From an uncultured Flavobacteriales bacterium (GTDB lineage Bacteria; Bacteroidota; Bacteroidia; Flavobacteriales_E; Vicingaceae), in NCBI GenBank assembly GCA_905479995.1, contig CAJQON010000016.1:1-33096 (forward strand): a stretch of 33,096 bases of DNA, given 5' to 3'. This document shows, piece by piece, positions 1 to 7,900 of this stretch (position 1 is the first letter of the stretch; each line of letters starts with the position of its first letter). Below the pieces are notes generated by a model. It had not been told where the DNA came from, made no database searches, and saw nothing but the letters and a program-made list of their open reading frames with translations. Made by a program: the position numbers and the translations under genes.

Positions 1-1
1 C

Positions 2-340
2 GTGTATTGGGTTAGAGTTGTTGCTAAAGGCTGCGTGGGTTTTGATACTATTTTGGTGGAAGAAGGAGATTGCGAATACACGATTATTATTCCCAATGTT
101 TTTTCGCCCAATAATGATGGTCACAACGAATTGTTTAAAGTGCTTACTTACCAAAAAGAGCTTTCTTTTAGCATGTTAATATACAACCGCTGGGGACAAA
201 AGCTTTATGAAACAACTCAACTTAATGATGGCTGGGACGGAAGAACTACTGCTGGCAGAAAATCTCCTGAAGGCACTTATTTTTATATTATTCACTTTGG
301 AGAAAAAACCCATAAGGGTTCCTTTTCTTTGTTGCGTTGA
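2..340 (+). CDS. 3' end of a T9SS-secreted protein with gliding-motility-type (CHU_C / type B) C-terminal domain; 5' end outside window
   Basis: Only the last 112 codons are inside the window; the reading frame is open at the left edge, so the true start lies upstream. The visible part has the hallmarks of the gliding motility-associated C-terminal domain: a VFSPNNDGHNELF segment (residues 33-45 of the visible part), IYNRWGQKLYE (60-70), a WDGRTTAGRKSPEGTYFY segment (78-95) and a final basic stretch ending in GSFSLLR. In the Bacteroidota this domain targets large cell-surface or secreted proteins to the type IX secretion system. The function of the missing N-terminal part cannot be told. It lies 120 bp upstream of the mannosyltransferase gene and is probably a separate transcript. 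Confidence 0.9.
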   Translation: MYWVRVVAKGCVGFDTILVEEGDCEYTIIIPNVFSPNNDGHNELFKVLTYQKELSFSMLIYNRWGQKLYETTQLNDGWDGRTTAGRKSPEGTYFYIIHFGEKTHKGSFSLLR

Positions 341-460
341 GTTTTTATACTTAAACAGCGAATAACATGGTCTTCTTAACATCATTTAACACAAATTTTT
401 AAAAGAAGTTTAGTTGCTAAGGTCAAATAATTATCTTTACGCATTCAGATTAAAACAAGA

Positions 461-1192
461 ATGTCGGATAGCATAGTTATCATACCAACTTACAACGAGA
501 AAGAGAACCTCGAAAAAATGGTGCGAAAAGTTTTTTCGTTGTCGCAGTCTTTTCATGTTTTAATAGTAGATGACGGTTCTCCTGATGGAACTGGAGCAAT
601 TGTGAAAGAGTTGCAAAAAGAATTCTCTGGGCAACTACATTTAGAAGAAAGAAAGGGGAAGTTAGGATTGGGAACAGCTTATATTCATGGATTTAAATGG
701 GCGTTAAAAAGAGATTATCAATTTATTTTTGAAATGGATTGTGATTTTTCGCACAACCCTGAAGATTTAATGCAATTGTACAATGCTTGTACGAAGAATG
801 GTGGAGATTTATCCATTGGTTCACGATACATTAAAGGTGTAAATGTGGTGAATTGGCCAATGGGGCGTGTGCTCATGTCTTATTATGCATCAGCTTATGT
901 TCGTTTTATAACGGGTATGTCTATACGAGATACAACTTCCGGGTTTAAATGTTATACCAGAAAAGTGTTGGAAACAATAGATTTAGATAAGATTACATTT
1001 AAAGGCTACGCTTTTCAAATTGAAATGAAATTTAAAGCGTTTAAATATGGTTTCAACATTATTGAAGTCCCTATTATTTTTACCGATAGGCAAGAAGGGA
1101 CATCTAAGATGAGTGGTGGAATATTTAAAGAAGCTGTATTTGGAGTAATTCAAATGAAAATGAAAAGTTGGTTTGTGAAGTATCAGCAATAA
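461..1192 (+). CDS. Polyprenol-phosphate mannose synthase (DPM1-like, GT2)
   Basis: A cytoplasmic GT2 glycosyltransferase of 243 residues, expected to move mannose from GDP-mannose to a polyprenyl phosphate carrier. N-terminal IIPTYNE (residues 7-13), the nucleotide-binding DDGSPDGT (37-44), EMDCDFSHNP (91-100, containing the DxD metal site) and GSRYIKG are all present and match the dolichol-phosphate mannosyltransferase branch. No C-terminal membrane segment is visible, so it is the single-domain form. The ATG start directly precedes the conserved N-terminus. The gene is followed by the repeat-rich stretch 1211-1897 and then pyrC on the same strand; the two genes may once have been adjacent. 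The actual acceptor lipid and sugar cannot be read from sequence. Confidence 0.9.
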   Translation: MSDSIVIIPTYNEKENLEKMVRKVFSLSQSFHVLIVDDGSPDGTGAIVKELQKEFSGQLHLEERKGKLGLGTAYIHGFKWALKRDYQFIFEMDCDFSHNPEDLMQLYNACTKNGGDLSIGSRYIKGVNVVNWPMGRVLMSYYASAYVRFITGMSIRDTTSGFKCYTRKVLETIDLDKITFKGYAFQIEMKFKAFKYGFNIIEVPIIFTDRQEGTSKMSGGIFKEAVFGVIQMKMKSWFVKYQQ

Positions 1193-1210
1193 TTCTGAAT
1201 TTTAATTAAT

Positions 1211-1272
1211 TGTCATTCTGAGTAAAATTTTGTCCGAACGTTTGTTTGGAAACAAAATGACACGAAGAATCT
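1211..1272 (+). repeat. Palindromic repeat A (62 bp, A-type core)
   Basis: Starts TGTCATTCTGA and ends GAAGAATCT. The core forms a hairpin with arms ATTTTGT (1227-1233) and ACAAAAT (1252-1258), extended by CC (1234-1235) opposite GG (1248-1249). The first seven bases, TGTCATT, can also pair with AATGACA at 1256-1262. It has the same outer ends as repeats B, D and E and nearly the same core as C and E. Confidence 0.85.
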
Positions 1273-1352
1273 AAAAAACTGTTAGTGAAGTATTTTATTT
1301 TGACTACCTCTAATAGAGTTGCATTGTCTGTTGGCGTTATTAATTTAAATTT

Positions 1353-1376
1353 ATGCATGAAGTAGTTAACGATTAG
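1353..1376 (+). pseudogene. Remnant of a GIY-YIG gene (in-frame internal deletion, M-H-E-V-V-N-D-stop)
   Basis: Eight codons keep the first three residues and the last residues of the GIY-YIG protein encoded at 1544-1837, with about 89 codons missing between. The stop codon TAG overlaps the first bases of repeat B, exactly as the stop of the intact gene overlaps repeat D. It is too short to make a nuclease. The in-frame junction could be chance (1 in 3). Confidence 0.6.
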
Positions 1377-1436
1377 ATTCTTCATGTTGTTTTATGGAAA
1401 AGCTGAAGCTTTGATAAAACTGCGTTCAGAATGACA
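1375..1436 (-). repeat. Palindromic repeat B (62 bp, B-type core, inverted)
   Basis: On the minus strand it starts TGTCATTCTGA and ends GAAGAATCT, like repeat A, but the core differs. Arms GTTTTAT (1389-1395) and ATAAAAC (1414-1420) enclose AAAGCT (1399-1404) and AGCTTT (1407-1412). By eye it matches repeat D at about 54 of 62 positions. Confidence 0.85.
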
Positions 1437-1455
1437 TAGAGGCTCTAAATTAGCC

Positions 1456-1519
1456 TATTATTTTAAGTGAAATTTTGTTCGAACGTTTGTTTGCAAAAAC
1501 AAAATGACACGAATAAAAA
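1456..1519 (+). repeat. Palindromic repeat C (about 64 bp, decayed A-type copy)
   Basis: The core closely matches repeat A (shared CGAACGTTTGTTTG and ACAAAATGACACGAA). The outer end has become TATTATTTTA, differing from TGTCATTCTG only by transitions, and the inner end has lost AGAATCT. Two extra A residues lie in the loop-side arm. It is the left end of the unit that carries the GIY-YIG gene. Confidence 0.7.
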
Positions 1520-1543
1520 AAGTTCGTTAATAATCTAACTCTC

Positions 1544-1837
1544 ATGCATGAATATTACGTTTACATTTTAACCAACTACAATAAAACAGTATTGTATACT
1601 GGTGTAACTAATGATTTGAGCAGAAGGTTGTTTGAACATGAGAACAGTGTGCAATTAAAATCTTTTACAACTAAATACAAGTGTTTCTATTTAATTTATT
1701 GGGATAAGTTTAACTTTGTGCAACAAGCCATTGATCGAGAGAAACAAATTAAAGGTTGGACAAGAGCTAAAAAAGAAAAACTGATCAATGAATTTAATCC
1801 AGGATGGGAATTTTTGAATAAAGTGGTTAATGAATAG
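1544..1837 (+). CDS. Small single-domain GIY-YIG nuclease (YhbQ/UPF0213-like)
   Basis: A 97-residue protein consisting almost only of a GIY-YIG domain. The first motif is YVYIL (residues 5-9), the second YTG (18-20), followed by the conserved Arg region LSRRLFEH (25-32) and the candidate catalytic Glu in REKQIKGW (65-72). GIY-YIG enzymes cut DNA in repair, restriction, homing and transposition; the role of the small stand-alone forms is poorly understood. Codon use looks ordinary and the frame is intact, so it is probably expressed. It is bracketed by inverted palindromic repeats. Its TAG stop (1835-1837) uses the first two bases of repeat D. It is not UvrC, which is far longer. A role in moving the flanking repeats is possible but unproven. 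Confidence 0.88.
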   Translation: MHEYYVYILTNYNKTVLYTGVTNDLSRRLFEHENSVQLKSFTTKYKCFYLIYWDKFNFVQQAIDREKQIKGWTRAKKEKLINEFNPGWEFLNKVVNE

Positions 1838-1897
1838 ATTCTTCACGTTGTTTTATAAGAAAGCTAAAGCTTTACTAAAACTTCGTTCAGAATGACA
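1836..1897 (-). repeat. Palindromic repeat D (62 bp, B-type core, inverted)
   Basis: Ends with TCAGAATGACA on the plus strand, the inverse of the outer end of repeat A. The core has GTTTTAT (1850-1856) against TAAAAC (1876-1881) and AAAGCT (1860-1865) against AGCTTT (1868-1873). It supplies the last two bases of the GIY-YIG stop codon and ends 11 bp before the pyrC ATG, so it lies in the probable pyrC leader. Confidence 0.85.
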
Positions 1898-1908
1898 ACA
1901 AAAAAGAA

Positions 1909-3255
1909 ATGAAAACATTAATAAAGAACGCACAAATAGTTAACGAAGGTCAAATTACAAAAGGCCATGTATTAATTGAAGGAGAAAAAATTGCAGAGGT
2001 GTTGGCAATGGATTTTGATACTTCAGCACTTGAAGAAAGTTGCGAAGTAGTTGACGTTAACAACAATTATTTAATGCCTGGAGTGATCGATGATCAATGT
2101 CATTTTAGAGAACCAGGTTTAACCCATAAAGCAAACATTCATACCGAATCTCGAGCCGCAGTTGCTGGTGGAACAACTTCCTTTATGGAAATGCCTAACA
2201 CGGTTCCAAATACCTTAACACAAGAGTTGTTGCAAGATAAATACGACATCGGAGCAGCAACATCATTGGCGAATTATTCATTTTACATGGGTGCTTCTAA
2301 TGATAATATTGAAGAAGTATTGAAAACAGACCCCAAAACGGTTTGTGGCGTAAAGGTGTTTATGGGATCATCTACTGGCAATATGTTGGTAGACAACAAA
2401 GAAACATTGGAAGAATTGTTTTCAAAATGTAAATTATTAATTGCAGCACATTGTGAAGATGAAACAACCATTCGAGCGAATATGGCAGCCTATAAAGAAA
2501 AGTATGGCGAAGATGTGCCCATAGAATGTCATCCAGAAATACGTAGCGAAGAAGCGTGTTACTTGTCTTCATCTTTAGCCATAGAATTGGCAAAGAAACA
2601 CAATACACGATTCCATTTATTTCACTTATCTACTGCTAAAGAAATTGGCTTGCTAGAAAACAAAACACCTTTGCGAGAAAAACGTATTACAGCTGAAGCC
2701 TGTATTCATCACATGTGGTTTTCGGAAGAAGATTATAAGACCAAAGGAGCTTTTATAAAGTGGAATCCGGCAGTGAAAAAAGCAAGCGATAGAGATGCTA
2801 TTTTGCAAGGTGTTTTAGATAATTACATTGATGTAATTGCAACCGATCATGCTCCGCATACTGTTGATGAAAAGCTAAATACCTACTTTAATTCAGCTTC
2901 TGGCGGACCAATGGTTCAGCATGCTTTAGTGGCCATGTTAGAACATTACCATAACGGCAAAATTAGCTTGGGGCGTATTGTAGAAAAGATGAGTCACGCT
3001 GTGGCAGATTGTTTTAGAATTGAAGATAGAGGTTTTATAAAAGCCGGTCAATTTGCCGATTTGGTTGTGGTAGACATTGATAACCCTTGGACAGTAGAAA
3101 AAGAAAATTTACTGTATAAATGTGGTTGGTCTCCAATGGAAGGTTATACTTTTAAATCTAAAGTGATGCAAACTTTTGTGAACGGACATTTGGTTTACAA
3201 TTTGGGTGAGCTAGATGAGGATTATAGAGGGCAACGAATGACTTTTGATCATTAA
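1909..3255 (+). CDS. pyrC: Dihydroorotase
   Basis: A 448-residue amidohydrolase that closes carbamoyl-aspartate to dihydroorotate in pyrimidine synthesis. Diagnostic segments are IDDQCHFREPGLTH (60-73), MPNTVPNT, CGVKVFMGSSTGNM (146-159, with K149 as the probable carboxylated metal-bridging Lys), AAHCED (H181), HLFHLST (H239) and ATDHAPHT (D313). The usual HxH metal motif in strand 1 reads Gln-Cys-His here (Q63, H65). From memory a Gln at this place is common in Bacteroidota dihydroorotases, so the enzyme is still expected to be active. The ATG lies 11 bp after repeat D, so any promoter is inside or upstream of the repeat units. It ends convergently with the minus-strand barrel gene; the stop codons overlap by 4 bp. 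Confidence 0.93.
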   Translation: MKTLIKNAQIVNEGQITKGHVLIEGEKIAEVLAMDFDTSALEESCEVVDVNNNYLMPGVIDDQCHFREPGLTHKANIHTESRAAVAGGTTSFMEMPNTVPNTLTQELLQDKYDIGAATSLANYSFYMGASNDNIEEVLKTDPKTVCGVKVFMGSSTGNMLVDNKETLEELFSKCKLLIAAHCEDETTIRANMAAYKEKYGEDVPIECHPEIRSEEACYLSSSLAIELAKKHNTRFHLFHLSTAKEIGLLENKTPLREKRITAEACIHHMWFSEEDYKTKGAFIKWNPAVKKASDRDAILQGVLDNYIDVIATDHAPHTVDEKLNTYFNSASGGPMVQHALVAMLEHYHNGKISLGRIVEKMSHAVADCFRIEDRGFIKAGQFADLVVVDIDNPWTVEKENLLYKCGWSPMEGYTFKSKVMQTFVNGHLVYNLGELDEDYRGQRMTFDH

Positions 3256-4934
3256 AAAGAATAGGTCAAACCACCCAATACGCCAAATTTTTGAGTAGGG
3301 TAGTCTTGCCATTTTTCATAAGCTTTTGAAGCAATGTTGTTAAAGTTGATGAAGGCTGACAGCTTTTTCGTGTATCTATATTCAAAGCTTAAGTTAGCAT
3401 CAAACATTCCTTTTAGTTCTTGAGCTATTTCAGTGGTAGTAACCACATTGTTAGCAACAACTGTTTCATAGCCTTTAGCATATTGTTTTCCGAAATAGAA
3501 CAAATCAGCTCTAACCACAATTTTATCTCCTAAGTCGTAAATTCCAGATAAGTTTATTTTTACGGCTGGTTTGTGCCAGGCTTCAATGGCGTTTTTAGCA
3601 TCGTAAATGTTGTACTCTCCACCTAAAATCACTTTTATCTTTTCTAATTTTTGGTAGGTTAATTCTCCCGTAATTTTTGATGCAGTTACCGTATCATACT
3701 CTAAGGTAAATTGGTTTTCAATAAGGTTGCTTAGGTCTTTTACATAAAAAGGCATGTTCTCTAGTTTTCGTTGACTAAAGCTAGTGTTAAACGTTATTTT
3801 AGAACTTAAGCTACCTCTAATACCTCCATAAATGTTGTATTTTTCGTTGGTGTTTAAGGTTAAGAGTGTCGTAGTGTTTACGAATGGGTTTTCGTTGTAA
3901 ATTCCACTAAAGTTATTGCTTTTTAATCCTCCAGTTATTCCAACGTAAGGTATAATAATGTGTTCTACTACATTGTACTTAAATTCTGCTTTTGGGTAAA
4001 AGTGGAATTTAGTATCTGGGTATGAATTTAAAAATAATCCAATACCAACTTGAAATTCCCATTTGTCGGCTGTAGTTTTAATGTGTGGATTTAATCCAAC
4101 TACTAAGTTGTTGCTTTGGTTAAGCAGGTTGTTTAGTTTGTTGTAATTCATTTCAACACCAATACGGTACAATTCTTTTTTGTGGTATTTACTTAGCATA
4201 CCATCCAACTCAAAATGGTTTTCTTCCACATCGTATGCATCTTTTAAAAGGTGGTAATCCAAATCAAAGTTGTAATCAAATTGTGTGGTATCGGTAAAGT
4301 TTCTTGTTAACGAAAACTTAGCCGCTAACTGGTCTGTTGTTTGCTTTAAATCATCAGCATTGTTAATCGTAATAATACTTTCTGCAGGAAAGCCATAATA
4401 ATGGTTTACGTTTCTGTTGTAACCTAGTTTACCATAAATGGTAAAATCATCCAAGAGTTGTTTTCCGAAAAAGCCTAATTGCGTGTTTCCAAAACCACTG
4501 TAATCGTTTCCGGCTATTCCGCTAGAAGATAAATGCTTACCAGAAAAACCATAACCAAAAGTTTTAGAACGTTTTGCGTTGTAATATAGTTCAGCCAATG
4601 GCGTAGCGTTGGTTCCGAAACCAACTTTAGCATATCCTCTTCTTAATTTAACTAAAGGTTCCCCTTTTATTTTTGCTGGGTTAATCGGAATAATATCAAA
4701 TGCTACTGGTATGGTTTTGTCTAAAAAGCTATATTTTAAAGCAGGTATTAGTTTGTTGGTATCCTTGATTTCAGGATTACTTTTAATTTTAAAAGCATCG
4801 GTTAAAATTGGTTTGTAAGCTTTTACAGAAATAATAGTGGTAGAATCTGTTGGCCTTTTTTGTGCCAATAGGGTTGTGGTTAACATTATAAATGCTAACA
4901 GAATAAGGGTTGATATGTTTTTGAACTTACTCAT
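3252..4934 (-). CDS. Outer-membrane beta-barrel protein, partner of the upstream TPR protein
   Basis: 560 residues from the ATG at 4934. I chose this start because the longer frame begins with a TTG inside the upstream gene, while M-S-K-F begins a clear Sec signal peptide (hydrophobic LILLAFIMLTTTLL, then AQ). The mature part is rich in alternating aromatic and polar strands (repeats of patterns such as YGFSGKH, FGKQLL, VGIGLFLNS) and ends in GVLGGLTYSF, a C-terminal aromatic typical of outer-membrane barrels. No TonB plug domain was recognised. The start codon overlaps the stop of the TPR gene in the sequence ATGAGTAA, so translation is probably coupled. The function is unknown. It could be a scaffold or transport channel served by the TPR protein. 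Confidence 0.75.
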   Translation of the reverse strand: MSKFKNISTLILLAFIMLTTTLLAQKRPTDSTTIISVKAYKPILTDAFKIKSNPEIKDTNKLIPALKYSFLDKTIPVAFDIIPINPAKIKGEPLVKLRRGYAKVGFGTNATPLAELYYNAKRSKTFGYGFSGKHLSSSGIAGNDYSGFGNTQLGFFGKQLLDDFTIYGKLGYNRNVNHYYGFPAESIITINNADDLKQTTDQLAAKFSLTRNFTDTTQFDYNFDLDYHLLKDAYDVEENHFELDGMLSKYHKKELYRIGVEMNYNKLNNLLNQSNNLVVGLNPHIKTTADKWEFQVGIGLFLNSYPDTKFHFYPKAEFKYNVVEHIIIPYVGITGGLKSNNFSGIYNENPFVNTTTLLTLNTNEKYNIYGGIRGSLSSKITFNTSFSQRKLENMPFYVKDLSNLIENQFTLEYDTVTASKITGELTYQKLEKIKVILGGEYNIYDAKNAIEAWHKPAVKINLSGIYDLGDKIVVRADLFYFGKQYAKGYETVVANNVVTTTEIAQELKGMFDANLSFEYRYTKKLSAFINFNNIASKAYEKWQDYPTQKFGVLGGLTYSF

Positions 4935-7900
4935 CTTCGTCTCCATCAAAAAAATCATCAATGGCTTTTTTAGTTTCTTCCTCTTCTTGTTTTTTGTTTT
5001 TTGGTAACGCTTCGTCTTCTACTTCTTCTTCCTCCATAAAGAGTTTAATGTCTTCATCGTTAAATAAATCTAATTCTTCTTCAGGCTCTTCTACAACAGT
5101 TCTTTGAGATGCTTCTTGTTTTTCAATAATTTCTAGTTTTTCTGTTGCAGTATTTACCAGTTCAGGAAATTTACTGTGTTCAATAACATTCTGTAAGGTC
5201 ACCTTAGCCTGAAATAAATCTTCTTTAGCAATATAGTTGTCGGATAACAAAATAAGTGATTTCCCGACCCAGTAGCTGTATGAAGAAAACTTTTTAATGA
5301 GACTAAATACTTCTGTTTCGCATTGGTCATTTTCTCCTCTAAGGTAAAGGATGTGGGTTACGTTGTATTTTGCTTCAGCACCATAAACATTACCCGATCC
5401 TGCTGCAATGGTAAACTCGGTTAAGGCTTTGTTGTAGTCGTCTTTTGACAATAACATTTTTCCGTAAATAAGGTGAGTTTCAGTAGTCAATTTAGCATCG
5501 TCATTGTCAATGTTTATTAAAAGCTCACAATACTTAATAGTTTGGTCAATTTGGTTTAACTGAAAATGCAAGCGCATTTGTTGAACTTGAGCTAAAAATA
5601 CATTGGCAGGAGCATCTGCTAAATATTCTAACTTACTGTAGCTGTTTAGGGCGTCCTCTGTTTTTCCTAGCTTAATATTTAGTTCTCCGGCAGCAACTAG
5701 AGCTGCTTCAGTAAACTTGTTTTTAGGTTGTTCAATTACATAGTTAAAATCCATTAATGCTTCATTCTTATAGCCCGATCTTTTCTCACAATCGGCTTTA
5801 TAGAAGTGTGCATTTAATTTGTAAGTTCCATTCGGGTATTTTTCAATGTACTTGCTCAGTTCTTGCACTGCGTTGTCGCAATTTCCATTCATGTAACTGT
5901 TTTCTGCTACTTCATAATAATCGGCATCCATAACTTGAGCAGATGAGTCGGCACCACCAATGCTGGTTAGGTAACTTTCATAAGCAGTTAGTTCGCCTTT
6001 ATCAATGTGAATTTTTTTAATTTGTTTTAAAGCTTCGTTGGAGTTGTCGGTTTTTGGATAATCTCTTACTACTCGTTTAAAAGAAGTTAAGGCCAAATCA
6101 TCTTCATTTTTACCATAATTAATTAGTCCTTCTTTTAATAATGATTCGCTCATGTATGGGCTGTTAGGATGGTCTTTAATGAGTAGTTGAAAGCTTGCCA
6201 AAGCATTGTCACGTTCATTTAAAACCGATTGTGTTTTCCCCAATTGAAAAATGGCATCATCTGTTAAATGTGATCTTTCTTTTCGGGATAATAGGGTTTT
6301 TAGTAGGTTGGCTTTATCTTTATAGTTTCCTATAACTCCATTGGTAACTGCAGCTTGGTAAAGCGAGTAATCTACTCGATCTATGCCTAGCATAGAAGCT
6401 TTGTCATAATATTCAATTGCCGCTTTGTATTCTTTGTTGATGTAAAAGCAATCTCCAATTCTATTAAAAGCATCGTTTTTGATTTTGCTGTTTTCTTGTT
6501 GGGCATTTTGGATGTATTTTCTAAACCATGGATTGGCATTTTTGTATTCTTTTAGTTTAAAATAAGCATATCCTAAACCGTAATGAGCCTTGTTTACTTG
6601 ATTACTTGTAATGGCATCTGGCTCAAAAATATATTGTTTGTATTGGCTAATAGCTTCACTGTACTTGGCTAATCGGTAATTAGATTCTGCTCTCCAATAC
6701 GTGTTGTCGGCTTTAATTTTCGAATCAATTAAGTAAGTGTCACTTTTGTTGAAATGAGAAATGGCTTCTTGATATTTAGCATTGTTAAATAACTCTATGC
6801 CTCGGTAATAAGCTATTTTTTGATAAGCTTCTTCCAGTTGAATGTTTTTGTTTTTAATGTTCTCTATAGAAACAAGTGCTGCTTTATAGTTTTTGGTAGT
6901 AAAATAAACAGCGACTAAAAATTCGTAGGCATTGTTTAACTTTTCTGAATTAGGATAGGTGTTAATGAATTCTTCAAAAGCAACAATAGCATCATTATAA
7001 GGGTGTAGCGAAAGTTCGTAAGAAATTTTAGCGTAACTAAATAAAGCATCTTCTTTAATTTGAGGGTCTAAGTTTAGGTTTGAAGCAACTCTAAAAGAGG
7101 TTTTTGCATATTTTTTATTTCCCAATTTTAAGTAACATTCAGCCATGTGGTAATGTGCTGTTTGTTTTAGGCTGTCTTCTTTTGAAATGGATTTTTTAAA
7201 CCATTTAATAGCTAAATCACAACTGTCAACTTTGTAATAAGCATACCCTAATTGGTATTTGTCGAGCATAGTTGCTTTATATGAAACTTCTTTATGAAAA
7301 CGTTTTAAGTAAGGAATTGCTTCGCTGTATTTGTCTGTTCTGTAATAAGATTCGCCTAATAACCTTGCAATTTCTGGAGCGCGTTTTGGTATAGCTGTAT
7401 CGAGTAAAGCTGGAGCATATTCAATTAAATCGTCATATTTTTCTTGTAAATAGTAAATCTGAGTAATGTAGTAAGGTACAATTCGAGCAAATTTTGGATC
7501 TGTTTTTAACGATTGAAAAGTTTGTAAAGCTGGCTCATATTTTTTTTGTAAGTAAGCAATGTGCGCATAATAGTATCTTGCTGGAGCAGTATATTTAGTG
7601 TCTGCATCTTTAATTTCGTAGAATGAAGTTGAAGCCTTTGTAAAATCTTTCTCCATAAAATGACTGTAGCCTGTTTTGAAATGATATTCTGCTAACTCAT
7701 CGCCAGTTAAATCATAAACATCTATTTTGGAAAACCAATCTAAAGCTTCGTCATATTTTTTCTTTCTAAATTTATATCGTCCTAAGTGATAGTAAGCCAG
7801 TTTTACTTTTGGGCTTTCAGGATAGCTCAGAATAAATTCTATCAATAAATTTTCGGCATCAATGTTAAATAATTCCAAGCCACATAGCGCGCTGTAGTAC

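Larger units (their letters stand above)
1211..1436 (+). mobile_element. Empty palindrome-pair unit (internally deleted derivative of the GIY-YIG unit)
   Basis: A 226 bp unit bounded by repeat A (1211-1272) and, in inverted orientation, repeat B (1375-1436). The outer ends are an 11 bp perfect inverted repeat, TGTCATTCTGA and TCAGAATGACA. Between them lies an 80 bp leader and then the eight-codon frame ATG CAT GAA GTA GTT AAC GAT TAG at 1353-1376. This equals the first three codons of the GIY-YIG gene at 1544 fused in frame to its last codons (full gene: M-H-E ... V-V-N-E-stop). The leader just before the ATG also resembles that of the intact gene. The unit is therefore read as a deletion derivative of the neighbour at 1456-1897. 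No target-site duplication is obvious. That it is, or was, mobile is inference. Confidence 0.6.
1456..1897 (+). mobile_element. GIY-YIG palindrome-pair unit (putative autonomous element)
   Basis: A 442 bp unit made of A-type repeat C (1456-1519), a 24 bp leader, the GIY-YIG nuclease gene (1544-1837) and inverted B-type repeat D (1836-1897). It lies in tandem with the empty unit, with 19 bp between them. The order of repeat types and orientations is identical in both units, so the pair of unlike palindromes seems to define the element's two ends. Repeat D finishes 11 bp before the pyrC start codon. The unit sits between two same-strand housekeeping genes and so appears to be inserted. Mobility and mechanism are inferred only from this layout. 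Confidence 0.6.

Noticed and set aside
1544-1837. UvrC (excinuclease) annotation for the GIY-YIG gene
   Set aside because: The protein is only 97 residues and lacks all other UvrC domains; it belongs to the small stand-alone GIY-YIG group.
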